This document shows positions 51,732 through 60,821 of a stretch of DNA of 64,000 nt, in pieces. This DNA is from Micromonospora sp. WMMA1363. GTDB taxonomy: Bacteria > Actinomycetota > Actinomycetes > Mycobacteriales > Micromonosporaceae. How positions within the stretch are numbered: the first letter of the stretch is position 1; each line of letters opens with the position of its first letter. The notes below the pieces were generated by a model. That model was not told where the DNA came from, searched no databases, and saw only the letters and a list, made by a program, of their open reading frames with translations. A program made the translations under genes and the position numbers. The stretch covers positions 1,793,001 to 1,857,000 of the forward strand of contig NZ_JAUALB010000001.1 in the NCBI RefSeq assembly GCF_030345795.1, read 5' to 3'.

Positions 51732-53993
51732 ATGGATCCCAGCAAGCCCGCCAAGGCCGTCAAGGATGTCGTGGAGGCCGCGGCCGAGAAGGTGACCGAC
51801 GTCATCAGCCCCGACATTCCCGGTTCGCCGGCTAGCGCCCCACCCGGCATCGAGGAACCGACGACGCCGCGCGACCCGCTGCCGCCCAGAAAGGAGCAGG
51901 GCACCCCGGAGACGCGCACCCCGACCGGCGCGACCACCGGCGCACCCGCCGCCGCCAACCGTCAGCAGGGAAAGTTCCTCACCACGGCGCAGGGAGCCCG
52001 GCTGCGCGACACCGACCACTCCCTCAAGGCCGGGCCACGCGGCCCGATCCTGATGCAGGACCACCACTTCCGCGAGAAGATCACCCACTTCGACCACGAA
52101 CGCATCCCGGAGCGCGTCGTGCACGCCCGCGGCGCCGGGGCACACGGAGTCTTCACCGGGTACGGCGCCGAGGAGACCACCCGGGCCGACTTCCTGCGCA
52201 AGGGAAAGGAGACCCCGGTCTTCGTCCGGTTCTCCACCGTCCTCGGCTCCCGCGGGTCGGCCGACACGGTCCGCGACACCCGCGGCTTCGCGACGAAGTT
52301 CTACACCGACGAGGGCAACTTCGACCTGGTCGGCAACAACATTCCGGTCTTCTTCATCCAGGACGCGATCAAGTTTCCCGACATCATCCACGCCGGGAAG
52401 CCGCACCCGGACCGGGAGATCCCGCAGGCGCAGAGCGCGCACGACACGTTCTGGGACTTCGTCTCGCTGCACACCGAGGCGCAGCACCACACCATGTGGA
52501 ACATGTCCGACCGGGGCATCCCGCGCTCGTTCCGGACCATGGAGGGTTTCGGGGTCCACACCTTCCGGCTGGTGAACGCGGCCGGCGAGACAGCGCTGGC
52601 GAAGTTCCACTGGAAGCCCAAGCTCGGCGTGCACTCCCTGACCTGGGAGGAGGCGCAGATGATCAGCGGTATGGACCCGGATTTCCACCGCCGCGACCTC
52701 TACGACGCGATCGAGGCCGGCGCGTACCCCGAATGGGAGCTCGGCCTGCAGGTCTTCCCGGACACCCCGGAGGAGACCTTCGCCGGAATCGACCTGCTCG
52801 ACCCGACGAAGATCGTCCCGGAGGAGCTGGCGCCGGTGCGGCCGGTCGGCAAGGTGGTCCTCAACCGGACGCCGACGAACTTCTTCGCCGAGACCGAGCA
52901 GGTCGCCTTCCACCTGGGCAACCTGGTGGCGGGCATCGACGTCACCAACGACCCGCTGTTGCAGGGCCGACTCTTCTCGTACGTGGACACGCAGCTCACC
53001 CGATTGGCCGGACCGAACTTTCCGCAGATCCCGATCAACCGACCACACGCTCCGGTCAACGACATGCTGCGGGACGGCTTCCACCAGCAGGCCGTACACA
53101 CGGGGGTGGCGCCGTACCGGCCCAACACGCTCGACGGCGGCAACCCCTTCCGGGCCGGGGACGACGAGAACGCGTTCCTCGACGTGCCGGTAACCGTGGT
53201 GGAGGCCCCGAAGGTACGCGCCAACCCGGTCTCCTTCGACGACCACTTCAGCCAGGTCCGACTGTTCTGGCTGAGCATGTCGCCGGTGGAGCGGGAACAC
53301 ATCGTCCGCGCCTACACCTTCGAGCTGGCCAAGTGCTACCACCAGGAGATCAAGGAACGGCAGCTGCGGTGCCTGGCCAACATCGACCCGGTGCTCTGCG
53401 CGCAGGTCGCCACCGGCCTGGGCCTTTCCGCACCGGAGCCCACGGCGCCGCTGGTCGACGTCGAACCCAGCCCCGCCCTGTCGCAGCTGGGCCGGAAGTG
53501 GCCGATGGACGGCCGGACGGTCGGCATCGTGGTCGACGCGGACAGTGACCTCGACAGCGTTGTCGGCGTCCGAAGCGCCGTCTTCGCCGCGGGCATGGTG
53601 CCGCTGCTGATCGCGGCGCACGGCGGCAAGGTCGGCGAGTTGCCGGTACAGCGGACCTTCGCCACCGGTCGTTCAGTCGAGTTCGACGCCCTGCTGCTGG
53701 CCGGTGCGCCGGCGCCGGCGCCGGACGCCCTGCCGGCCGCCGCGGACGCCGAGGCGGGCTCGGCCCACGCCACGCTCGTCGATCCACGCGTTCTGTTGCT
53801 GGTGCAGGAAAGCTGGCGGCACGCCAAGGCGATCGGCGGCTGGGGCGCGGGGGTCGCCGTGCTGGAGCAGGCCAGGGTGGTCGGAGCTCCCGGTGTGGTG
53901 ACCGGCGATTCGGGGACCGACGTCCTTGCCGCTGTGCAACGCCTGATGGCCGCGCACCGGGTATGGGAACGCTTCCCCACCTCGCACTCCTGA
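51732..53993 (+). CDS. katE: Large-subunit catalase (HPII/KatE type)
   Basis: A 753-residue clade 2 catalase. The N-terminal 75 residues are a Pro/Thr-rich extension. The catalytic His is in RVVHARGAGAHG, the distal Asn in FDLVGNNIPVFFIQD, and the heme-ligand Tyr in RLFSYVDTQLTRL. After about residue 590 the flavodoxin/DJ-1-like C-terminal domain typical of large catalases follows (GRTVGIVVDADSDLDSV, ALLLAGAPAPAPDAL). It breaks down hydrogen peroxide. A strong hairpin follows the stop. Confidence 0.95.
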   Translation: MDPSKPAKAVKDVVEAAAEKVTDVISPDIPGSPASAPPGIEEPTTPRDPLPPRKEQGTPETRTPTGATTGAPAAANRQQGKFLTTAQGARLRDTDHSLKAGPRGPILMQDHHFREKITHFDHERIPERVVHARGAGAHGVFTGYGAEETTRADFLRKGKETPVFVRFSTVLGSRGSADTVRDTRGFATKFYTDEGNFDLVGNNIPVFFIQDAIKFPDIIHAGKPHPDREIPQAQSAHDTFWDFVSLHTEAQHHTMWNMSDRGIPRSFRTMEGFGVHTFRLVNAAGETALAKFHWKPKLGVHSLTWEEAQMISGMDPDFHRRDLYDAIEAGAYPEWELGLQVFPDTPEETFAGIDLLDPTKIVPEELAPVRPVGKVVLNRTPTNFFAETEQVAFHLGNLVAGIDVTNDPLLQGRLFSYVDTQLTRLAGPNFPQIPINRPHAPVNDMLRDGFHQQAVHTGVAPYRPNTLDGGNPFRAGDDENAFLDVPVTVVEAPKVRANPVSFDDHFSQVRLFWLSMSPVEREHIVRAYTFELAKCYHQEIKERQLRCLANIDPVLCAQVATGLGLSAPEPTAPLVDVEPSPALSQLGRKWPMDGRTVGIVVDADSDLDSVVGVRSAVFAAGMVPLLIAAHGGKVGELPVQRTFATGRSVEFDALLLAGAPAPAPDALPAAADAEAGSAHATLVDPRVLLLVQESWRHAKAIGGWGAGVAVLEQARVVGAPGVVTGDSGTDVLAAVQRLMAAHRVWERFPTSHS

Positions 53994-54001
53994 CCGACGA
54001 T

Positions 54002-54035
54002 GTCCAGGTCGGCCGGGTCTCCGGCCGACCTGGAC
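54002..54035 (+). terminator. Hairpin terminator after the catalase gene
   Basis: GTCCAGGTCGGCCGG and CCGGCCGACCTGGAC form a perfect 15-bp stem around the 4-nt loop GTCT, 8 bp after the stop codon. There is no T-run. Confidence 0.85.
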
Positions 54036-54434
54036 GCGCCGGGATCGGCCGGGTCGAGCCGGTCGACGTTGACGGCTCGTCCCCGCGGCAACGGTTGGCC
54101 GCGTGCGGCCTTGTCGTCGGGGTGCTGGCGGCCCCGGGCTGCTGACTCGTAGCTGCCGACGGTGTACTCCTGGTCGGCGATGGCGGCTGCCTCGAGCGAG
54201 CGCGCGGATCGGGTTGGCGGCCGCCGCACAGTCGACACGCGACGTCGCATCAACGGTCCGTGACCTGGCGAACGCGCTGCGCGACGTTTCTGGTGGCAAT
54301 GGTGGCTTTTCGGCGCGATGGCGTCCATGATGGACGTGGCTCCGGCGCGGCGCGGCGGCTCCCCGTGACAGTTCCATGATCGACGGTGCCGCGGGCCGGC
54401 CGGAGTATCCGTCCGGGATCTCGAAGGAGTGTGC
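54036..54434. other. Intergenic stretch after the catalase terminator
   Basis: No gene is supported on either strand; overlapping frames show no family signal. The last bases contain AAGGAG (54424-54429), the ribosome binding site of the next small gene. Confidence 0.5.
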
Positions 54435-54656
54435 ATGCCCGTCACCGCCGACCTCACCAAGCTGGTCGACAAGTCCTACCAGGACAAGACCCTCACCGAG
54501 ATCGTCGACGCCCCGGTGTCCGCCCTCGCCGGGGTCAGCGACGGCGACGCCAAGCTACTCAAGGACGCCTTCAACATCACCACCGTCGGCGACCTCGGCC
54601 GCAACCCCTACTTCCGCACCGCCAACGCACTGGTGGCCCTCACCAACACGAAGTAA
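54435..54656 (+). CDS. Small helix-hairpin-helix-like protein
   Basis: Seventy-three residues from ATG 54435, with AAGGAG five bases ahead. The core ALAGVSDGDAKLLKDAFNITTVGDLG has the pattern of a helix-hairpin-helix: a short loop between helices that ends in TVGDLA/G. Such units bind DNA or proteins non-specifically. No named family or neighbour that explains its role. Confidence 0.7.
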   Translation: MPVTADLTKLVDKSYQDKTLTEIVDAPVSALAGVSDGDAKLLKDAFNITTVGDLGRNPYFRTANALVALTNTK

Positions 54657-54812
54657 CACCACGGTCGATGTCCGGCGGCCGGGGAGCAGTCCCCAACCGC
54701 CGGACACCTGGTCGGCTCCGCCGGCCTTGCTGGATCGCGGGGCCGCCCGACCCGCGTGGACATCGAAGCGTCGCTGGAACGAGCGCCGAGATCACGTGCC
54801 GTACCGGCTGCT

Positions 54813-55076
54813 TCACCCCGACCTACGCCTCCTGGGCAACCCGATCGAGGCCCAGTTCGGGCCGGTACGCACCTTCGTCGTCGCCGACCGGACCACCCGG
54901 ACCACCCGGCGGTCACCATCGACCGGGCCGCCAGTCACCGCGACACGATCGAGGTCACTGACACCGGGGACGCAGTTACCGGTCGCGACCGATCCGGCAA
55001 CCAGCAGGTCGCTGATCCGCCCGAGCGCCTTCAACTCGCTACCGAATTGCGCGAGGACGGAAAGCTCGGCGCTCAT
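54813..55076 (-). pseudogene. Nucleotidyltransferase N-terminal fragment
   Basis: The frame starts MSAELSVLAQFGSEL and includes LLVAGSVATGNCVPGVSDLDRVAVTGG, the GS-x-A-x-G ... D-x-D region of minimal or aminoglycoside-type nucleotidyltransferases (the second acidic residue remains). After GGPVDGDRRVV the family likeness ends and basic text follows, so the remaining two thirds are lost. Probably dead. Confidence 0.6.
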
Positions 55077-55216
55077 TCGACGGAGCGTAGAGGGGCTATG
55101 CGGACACGCCGACGTGGGTGCGGACCGTTCCGAGATACGGGCTGCCGGTCAGCGGTGATCGCCTGACGGCGGATCGCCGACCGGACCACGGTTCTCCGCT
55201 GACGTAGCATGTCGGA

Positions 55217-55799
55217 ATGTTGCAGCCCGTAACGCCGATTCGAACTGACCGCCTACTGCTGCGCACCTTCGCCCTCGACGATGTCGATGACGTCTGGTCC
55301 TATCAGCGTCAGCCGACGGTGGCGCGCTTTATGCCGTGGCGAGCCCGCGATCGTGACGAGGTGGCAGCCGCCGTGCACCAAATGACCACCGAGAACGGTC
55401 TATTCGACGAGGGCGACTGTTTGAGTTTGGCGGCGGTCGACCCGGAAGCGGGCACGGTCGTGGGGCAAGTCGAACTGGTGTGGGTCAGCAAGGCGAACCG
55501 CCACGGTGAAATCGGCTTTGTGTTCAGGACGAGGTCTGGCTACCGAGGCCGTCCGGGAACTGTTGCACCTCGGGTTCGGCCAGTTCGCTCTGCATCGCAT
55601 CGTTGGTCGTTGCGTCGCCAGGAACAATGCCTCAGCGGCGTTACTTCGCCGGCTGGGGATGCGCCAGGAAGCTCGATTCGTCGACAGCCTCTTCCTCAAG
55701 GGCAAGTGGGAGGAGGAGCTCGCCTTCGCCATACTCGAGTGCGAATGGTGTCCCGATCGATTGGCCAAACCGCAGGGCGGCGACGCGGAAAGGGCCTAG
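55217..55799 (+). pseudogene. GNAT acetyltransferase with a deletion in the CoA-binding loop
   Basis: A RimJ/RimL-type acetyltransferase starting MLQPVTPIRTDRLLLRTFALDD. It runs in frame to HGEIGFVF. The second half, in another frame, begins GRGLATEAVRELLHLGFGQF and continues RIVGRCVARNNASAALLRRLGM. Between them about five residues of the usual FVFNPxxxGRG loop are missing, together with the frame. A deletion of roughly 14 bp near 55528 explains this. The enzyme would acetylate an amino group from acetyl-CoA; it is now broken. Confidence 0.78.
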
Positions 55800-55927
55800 C
55801 CAAACCACCGGCAGGATGGGTTCGAGGCTGGGCTTCGTCCGTGCCGAGTCGGCGTAGGCGAGGCCGACGACCGACCCGAATGTCCGCACCCACACGCCGT
55901 ATCACACCCACCGCGGGAGCAAGCACC

Positions 55928-56515
55928 ATGACGTACGTCGTACGCAGGATCGAGCCGGGGGAATGGCGCCAACTGCACGCCCTACGCCTGGAGGCGCTGC
56001 GGGATTCACCGACCGCCTTCGGCACCACGTACGCTGACACCGCCGCCCTCAGCGATGAGGTCCGGCGGCAGCAGGCGGCATCGAACGCGACTTCACCGAC
56101 ATCAGCGACGTTCATCGCCGCCACTGAGTACGGCCGCTGGGTGGGGATGGCCAGCTCCGCTCCGCTGGAAGAAGTCCCGGGCCACGCACACATACACGGC
56201 GTCTACGTTGCGCCCGCACACCGCGGCCAGGAAGCGGGACTGGCGACCCGGCTGATGGACGTCGCGATCAGGTGGACACGCGACAACACCGACGCCGCCT
56301 GGCTCACCCTCGGCGTGCACGAGGACAACACGCGCGCGCAGGCCTTCTATCGGCGAATCGGGTTCACCGAAACCGGCAAAGTCGTGCCCTACCCCCTTGA
56401 CCCGTCAATGAACCTCTACATCATGGGCTACGAGGACTTCCGCCGGGCCACGACCCTCCCCGCTCACCTCGATTCGTCAGAGGGTTTTGATCCCTCGCCG
56501 TCCGTTTCGGTTTGA
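55928..56515 (+). CDS. GNAT family N-acetyltransferase
   Basis: A 195-residue acetyltransferase from ATG 55928 (MTYVVRRIEPGEWRQLH). The family blocks are EALRDSPTAFGTTY, GMASSAPLEEVPGHAHIHGVYVAP and the CoA loop RGQEAGLATRLMDVAIRW, followed by NTRAQAFYRRIGFTETG. The loop reads RGQEAG where R/Q-x-x-G-x-G/A is usual, so binding should be kept. The last 20 residues are not family-like and may come from the adjacent IS. Confidence 0.85.
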   Translation: MTYVVRRIEPGEWRQLHALRLEALRDSPTAFGTTYADTAALSDEVRRQQAASNATSPTSATFIAATEYGRWVGMASSAPLEEVPGHAHIHGVYVAPAHRGQEAGLATRLMDVAIRWTRDNTDAAWLTLGVHEDNTRAQAFYRRIGFTETGKVVPYPLDPSMNLYIMGYEDFRRATTLPAHLDSSEGFDPSPSVSV

Positions 56516-56622
56516 CCGTTTTGTCCCACGCGGTTGGGGGTCGGGGTCGGCGCGTGTCGCTGCGCGGGCGCCGGTTCTCCAGGTCCGGGTGGTTTCTCTG
56601 CTGGTAGGGCCGGGGGGACGGG

Positions 56623-58137
56623 TCAGGTCGGCGGGGGTATCAGGCCTAGGCGGTGCCAGCAGAGTTGGAACGCCTCAGCCCAGGGCCAGGTGTCGGGGAT
56701 GGACAGGATCTTCCGGCGGGCGTGGCTGGCCAGCTTGGCGGGTAGGTGCAGCAGCCGGTAGCGCAGGGTGCCGGGTTCGGCGTCGGCGAGGTCGGGCTGG
56801 TCGTGCAGGCCGAGCAGTCGGGTGCAGGCGGCCAGATCGGCGGCGATGTTCGCGGCTAGGACCCAGCCGCGGTTGACGGTCCAGGCCTTCGAGGGCAGGT
56901 TTCGCAGGCCCATGGCCTTGTTCGTGCGCACCTGATCTTCCACTCCGGCGTGCGAACGGTGCAGCACGTCGAGCCATTGCGGCTGGTGAGAGCCGGCCAC
57001 GCCGTGGATGCGGCGGATGTTGGTGGCGACGATCGCGTACCGCCAGCCGGTACGTTTCTCCAGGTCGGTTAGGTTCCTGACGTGTCGGGTGGACGGTCTG
57101 GTCCGCCGCACGATCAGCCGTAGCCCGTCGATCCAGTTGCCGACCCGCTGGTTGAGGCCGGTCAGCTCGGCGACCTGCGCCTGATCGGTGGCATTACCGT
57201 CGGGTTCGAGGCTGCTGGTCCAGGCATCGGCGGGCAGCACGGCGATCGCGGTCTCGTCGGCGTCGGTGATCGTCCAGCCGACAGTGAACTTCACGCTGCG
57301 CCACAGCCGGTTCATCTGCTCCAGGTGGGTCACCAGGTCGTGGGTGGCGCCGGCCCCGTCGACCCGCACCAGGATCTTGCGCCGGTATCTGACCGGCAGT
57401 TGGGCGACCGCCTCACCCAACACCCGGATGTGATCAACCACGGTGTTCGAGCCGGCGTTGCCCGGCCGCAGCAGCATGGCCAGGCTCTCACTGGTGTTCG
57501 CGCACCACGCCCCGAGGGGGTGGAACCCGAAGCCTTTCTTGAACGTGGCCGCCGCGCCCTGCTTGTCGGAGTGAGCGGTGATCAGGGTGGCGTCCAGATC
57601 GATGACCACCCACCCGGTCAGCAGCTTGCCCGCCACCAGCAGCCACGGAAACCCCTGCGGCCGGCGCTCGAGAAGCTCCCAGACCCGGGCGCGGGCCTTC
57701 GCCCGCGCCTTGGCGATCCGGCGCAGGGCGGTCTCGTCGAGGCCGGCCAGAGCACGGCGCACGGTCGCTTCCGACGGTGGCTCGGCGAACACCAGCGCCT
57801 GATGGGCGAGCAGCCCGATGTCGGACATGCTGGTCGCGCCGAGCACGATCGCGGTCGCCAGGCAGATCAAGACCGTGCCCCGGTCCCACCACCCCGGCCC
57901 CGCACCGCGAGGCAGCACCGCGTTCAACGCCCAGGCCAGCCCGGTCCGGTCCGCGCACCGCCGCAGCAAAACCGCGCCGGCATGCCCGACCAAACCCTTC
58001 CCACCCGCCGCGACCTGCAGCCGCTGATCCCACCCGCTACTCCCCGGCTTCGACGGTTGGCGGGCATGCGGCGGTGGCGGATCTGCGGGTTGACCTGGGG
58101 CGATGGGCGTGGGGAGGCTTCGGGGCCGTTTGCCCAC
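56623..58137 (-). CDS. IS1380 family transposase
   Basis: Up to 504 residues; the likely true N-terminus is near SGWDQRLQVAAGGKGLVGHAG, about 33 codons in. DDE signals: VVIDLDATLITAHSDK, LVRVDGAGATHDL and the C-terminal HRSHAGVEDQVRTNKAMG. TSMSDIGLLAHQALVF and FGFHPLGAWCANTSESLAML are characteristic of the family. It is open and full length. The element's ends could not be identified; its upstream end abuts the IS1634 element within about 30 bp. Confidence 0.9.
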   Translation of the reverse strand: MGKRPRSLPTPIAPGQPADPPPPHARQPSKPGSSGWDQRLQVAAGGKGLVGHAGAVLLRRCADRTGLAWALNAVLPRGAGPGWWDRGTVLICLATAIVLGATSMSDIGLLAHQALVFAEPPSEATVRRALAGLDETALRRIAKARAKARARVWELLERRPQGFPWLLVAGKLLTGWVVIDLDATLITAHSDKQGAAATFKKGFGFHPLGAWCANTSESLAMLLRPGNAGSNTVVDHIRVLGEAVAQLPVRYRRKILVRVDGAGATHDLVTHLEQMNRLWRSVKFTVGWTITDADETAIAVLPADAWTSSLEPDGNATDQAQVAELTGLNQRVGNWIDGLRLIVRRTRPSTRHVRNLTDLEKRTGWRYAIVATNIRRIHGVAGSHQPQWLDVLHRSHAGVEDQVRTNKAMGLRNLPSKAWTVNRGWVLAANIAADLAACTRLLGLHDQPDLADAEPGTLRYRLLHLPAKLASHARRKILSIPDTWPWAEAFQLCWHRLGLIPPPT

Positions 58138-59977
58138 GGCTCCGGATCCTGTTTTCCCAGCTCAGCGGCTATTCGGCGGTCTTGAGGCTGCTCATCTTTG
58201 GCGGGAGCGGGACACCGCAGTCGGTGAAGAGTTTGGTCTGGGTGTCGGTGAGCCGGGTGGTCTGCTGGAGGCTGCCGGCCGGGCCGGAGAGGGTGACCTG
58301 GTGGATCCGGCCGAGTTCGGCGGCGATCTTGGGCCAGGACTGCTGGGTGCGGCGCTCAGCGACGCGGATCAGTAGCAAGGCGAGCCAGCACAGCAGCACG
58401 TGAGCACGTATCCGCTCGTCGAGGCGGTGGTAGACCGGCCGCAGGTCGAGGGTGGATTTCAGGGTGCGGAAGGCGCGTTCGGCTTCGAGGAGGTTCTTGT
58501 AGCCGAGCGCGATGTCCTCGGCGGACAGGTCGGGGTCGCTGGTGGCGAGGAGGTACTTGCCGTCCAGGCGGGCCTCGGCGGCGACCTTGGCGGTGTCGAT
58601 GGACAGCCGTCCGGTGGTGGGGTGCTGCTTGAGCCAGCGGCCGAGGGCAGGGTGGTCGCGCAGCGCGCACTCGGCCTTGCGGTGCGGGGCGTCCGAGGGG
58701 GCCGTGGGGCGCTTGCCGGTCTTGGCGGCCTTGGCCTTCGCCTTGGTCGCGTCGGCTTCCCGGGCGGTCTTGATGCGCGTCAACTCCTCGCGGATCGCGG
58801 TGAGTTGGTCTTCGCGTCGGGCGGCATCGCGTTCGGCCTCGGTGGGGTTGTGGCAGATGATGAAGCGTCTGCCCTCGTCGCCGTCGAGGCGGACCTCTTT
58901 GACGCGCAGGTTGTCGCGTACTTCCTGGTAGCGGCCCTGGCGGGCCAGGGCCTGGTCGGCGCGGTGGGAGCCTTCGCGCATCTTGATGCCGGTGATGTAG
59001 TGGCCGCCGGCCCGGCGCAGGTAGGACTGGTTGGCCTCGGAGGAGAATCCGGTGTCGCAGACGGTGACCACCCGGCCGAGCCGCCAGTCGCGCAGGCCGT
59101 CCTTGACCTCGGTGATCACGGTCTGGTCGTTGGTGCCGCCGGGCCAGGTCCAGCAGCGCACGGGGATGCCCTCGCGGGTGACGGCCAGTCCGATGACGAT
59201 CTGGGGCAGGTCCTTGCGGTGGTCCTTGGAGTGCCCGTACTGGCGCAGGCTGGAGCTCTCGCCGTCCGGGTCGTCCGCAGTGTCGCGTTCGAAGTAGGTG
59301 GAGGTGGTGTCGAAGAAGACCAGGTCGACTTCGAGGTTGAGCAGGTGTGCGGCGGAGAAGAACACCGCTTCCTGCACGGCGGCGTGGACATCGGCGGCGA
59401 CGAGCAGGTCCATGGCGCGGTAGGCGTGCTGCTCGGCCAGTGCGTCCAGGCCGGGGATGACCTGGTCGCGGGTGGCCCACTCGGCGGCGGCGAGCTTGGA
59501 GGCGGGGGCGATGGCCCGGTTGGCGACCAGCGCGAAGATCGTGCGCTCGACGTCGGTGCGGAACTTGCGCCCGTCGATGCGGGAGGCCAGGGCGGTGTCG
59601 ATGCCCAACAGTTTCCACAGCCCGTCGAGCAGCCAGCTCGCCCCGAGCGGCCGGGAGAACTCCACCGTCAGCGGCCCGGCCTCCTCGGCGCCCAGCGACG
59701 CGGCGACCTCGTCCTCCTCGCCGAGGTAGCGGTTGATGGAGGCGACCAGGCGGCGCAACCCGTCGACGTCCAGACGGTCCTCGCGGCCGAAGTTGACCAG
59801 CACCTCGGCCTGCGTGGTGCCGCCGACCCGTCGGTTGTGGGCGAGTTGGAGGTATCGCACCACCGACCCGTCCTTGTTCCGCCGTTGGATCTTCCGCAAG
59901 TACATGCCCGCATCATCAGACAACAAGCCTGGCCAGAACAAGACCCACGGCAAATCCGTTTGCCCACGCCTCTGGAC
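58126..59977 (-). mobile_element. IS1634-family insertion sequence flanked by a 21-bp direct repeat
   Basis: The transposase gene is bracketed by CCGTTTGCCCACGGCTCCGGA (58126-58146) and CCGTTTGCCCACGCCTCTGGA (59957-59977), a direct repeat with two mismatches. IS1634-type elements are known for long target duplications, so these may be target copies, although the mismatches are unusual. I could not find convincing terminal inverted repeats; boundaries are tentative. Confidence 0.6.
58169..59905 (-). CDS. IS1634 family transposase
   Basis: A 578-residue transposase starting MYLRKIQRRNKDGSVVRYLQ. Catalytic blocks: EVDLVFFDTTSTYFE, RVVTVCDTGFSSEAN and the Glu in LEAERAFRTLKSTLDLRPVYH. A Lys/Ala-rich helix (AREADATKAKAKAAKTGKR) lies in the middle as in other members. 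The frame is intact, so it may be active. An ATG 16 codons further upstream is also in frame, but family likeness starts here. Confidence 0.92.
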   Translation of the reverse strand: MYLRKIQRRNKDGSVVRYLQLAHNRRVGGTTQAEVLVNFGREDRLDVDGLRRLVASINRYLGEEDEVAASLGAEEAGPLTVEFSRPLGASWLLDGLWKLLGIDTALASRIDGRKFRTDVERTIFALVANRAIAPASKLAAAEWATRDQVIPGLDALAEQHAYRAMDLLVAADVHAAVQEAVFFSAAHLLNLEVDLVFFDTTSTYFERDTADDPDGESSSLRQYGHSKDHRKDLPQIVIGLAVTREGIPVRCWTWPGGTNDQTVITEVKDGLRDWRLGRVVTVCDTGFSSEANQSYLRRAGGHYITGIKMREGSHRADQALARQGRYQEVRDNLRVKEVRLDGDEGRRFIICHNPTEAERDAARREDQLTAIREELTRIKTAREADATKAKAKAAKTGKRPTAPSDAPHRKAECALRDHPALGRWLKQHPTTGRLSIDTAKVAAEARLDGKYLLATSDPDLSAEDIALGYKNLLEAERAFRTLKSTLDLRPVYHRLDERIRAHVLLCWLALLLIRVAERRTQQSWPKIAAELGRIHQVTLSGPAGSLQQTTRLTDTQTKLFTDCGVPLPPKMSSLKTAE

Positions 59978-60319
59978 AGTCTCCGATGGGTGCCAGCCCT
60001 CTCACCTGCACGGATCCGCCGCCGATCCGCCCCGCATGCCCACCAACTGTCGAACTCGGGTACTCTTACTCACCAGAAAGGTGCACCCGACTCTGCTGTG
60101 GACATGACGTAGACACTCACATCCTTGCAGGCCAGGCGCACCTTTCCTTCATGACCCTCGATGAATCAAATCCGCTCTGAACGGACGAGGCTCACTGGGC
60201 GTGCGGGAACACGATCCGGCCAGGGGTGTTGACGGTGACGGCTTTGACGGCGCGGGTCTCGGATCCCGCGTCGCGGCCGCCGACGCGCTGGTGACAGCCT
60301 CCGACGCCGGGCGCTACCG
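59978..60319. other. Intergenic stretch right of the IS1634 element
   Basis: No gene is supported. A plus-strand frame from 60201 contains AAADALVTASDAGRYRAGW, which could be the start of the membrane protein fragment that follows in another frame. Confidence 0.4.
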
Positions 60320-60583
60320 CGCCGGCTGGCCGCTTTCGCGCTCGGCCTCACCGCGCTCGGGCTCGCCGCCAGTCCCACCGTCAGCCTGTACGCGACGTTG
60401 GCCGAGCCCGCCTTCGCTGACCTCCCTAGCGTCTATCCCTTTACTCCGGTCTATCGATGGATCGTGACCAGTCCCGCCGCTGAACAGGTCGTCGGAGCTC
60501 TGGTCATCGGACTCGCGATCCTTGTCCTAGCCGCCACGGGCCGCCGCCGGCCCACGGTGCGGCCCACGGCAGCGGCGGCCTAA
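60320..60583 (+). pseudogene. Small two-helix membrane protein fragment
   Basis: The frame reads LAAFALGLTALGLAASPTVS, then FADLPSVYPFTPVYRW and a second helix VVGALVIGLAILVLAATGRRR, ending in a basic Pro/Ala tail. No start fits the first helix; a neighbouring frame upstream looks protein-like, so one frameshift is likely. A shorter product from an ATG-like start at 60398 would lack the first helix. No family recognised. Confidence 0.45.
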
Positions 60584-60789
60584 ACGAGCGGCCCGGCTCA
60601 GCCTGCCGAACTGGCGGGCTGAGCCGGACCGCGTCGCCCAGGTCCCGGACCGCACACGCGTGTCACCACGGTTCCGTGGACTACTTCAGGGATTCGTGTA
60701 ACAGGCTCGAGCGAGGACGTGACAGGAGGCGACGGAAATCGAACCAGCGCTAGACCTTTGATCAAGCAGCTCCGCCATCGGCTGCCACA

Positions 60790-60815
60790 GCATTCCTCTC
60801 AAATGAGAGGAATGC
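60790..60815 (-). terminator. Hairpin terminator behind the SanA-like gene
   Basis: GCATTCCTCTC and GAGAGGAATGC form a perfect 11-bp stem around AAAT, six bases after the stop codon of the minus-strand gene. Confidence 0.8.
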
Positions 60816-60821
60816 GGCTGC

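Noticed and set aside
51711..53621. 636-codon minus-strand frame over the catalase gene
   Set aside because: Antisense shadow of a clearly conserved catalase.
58400..60112. 570-codon plus-strand frame over the IS1634 element
   Set aside because: Antisense shadow of the transposase; repetitive V/G/A text and no domain.
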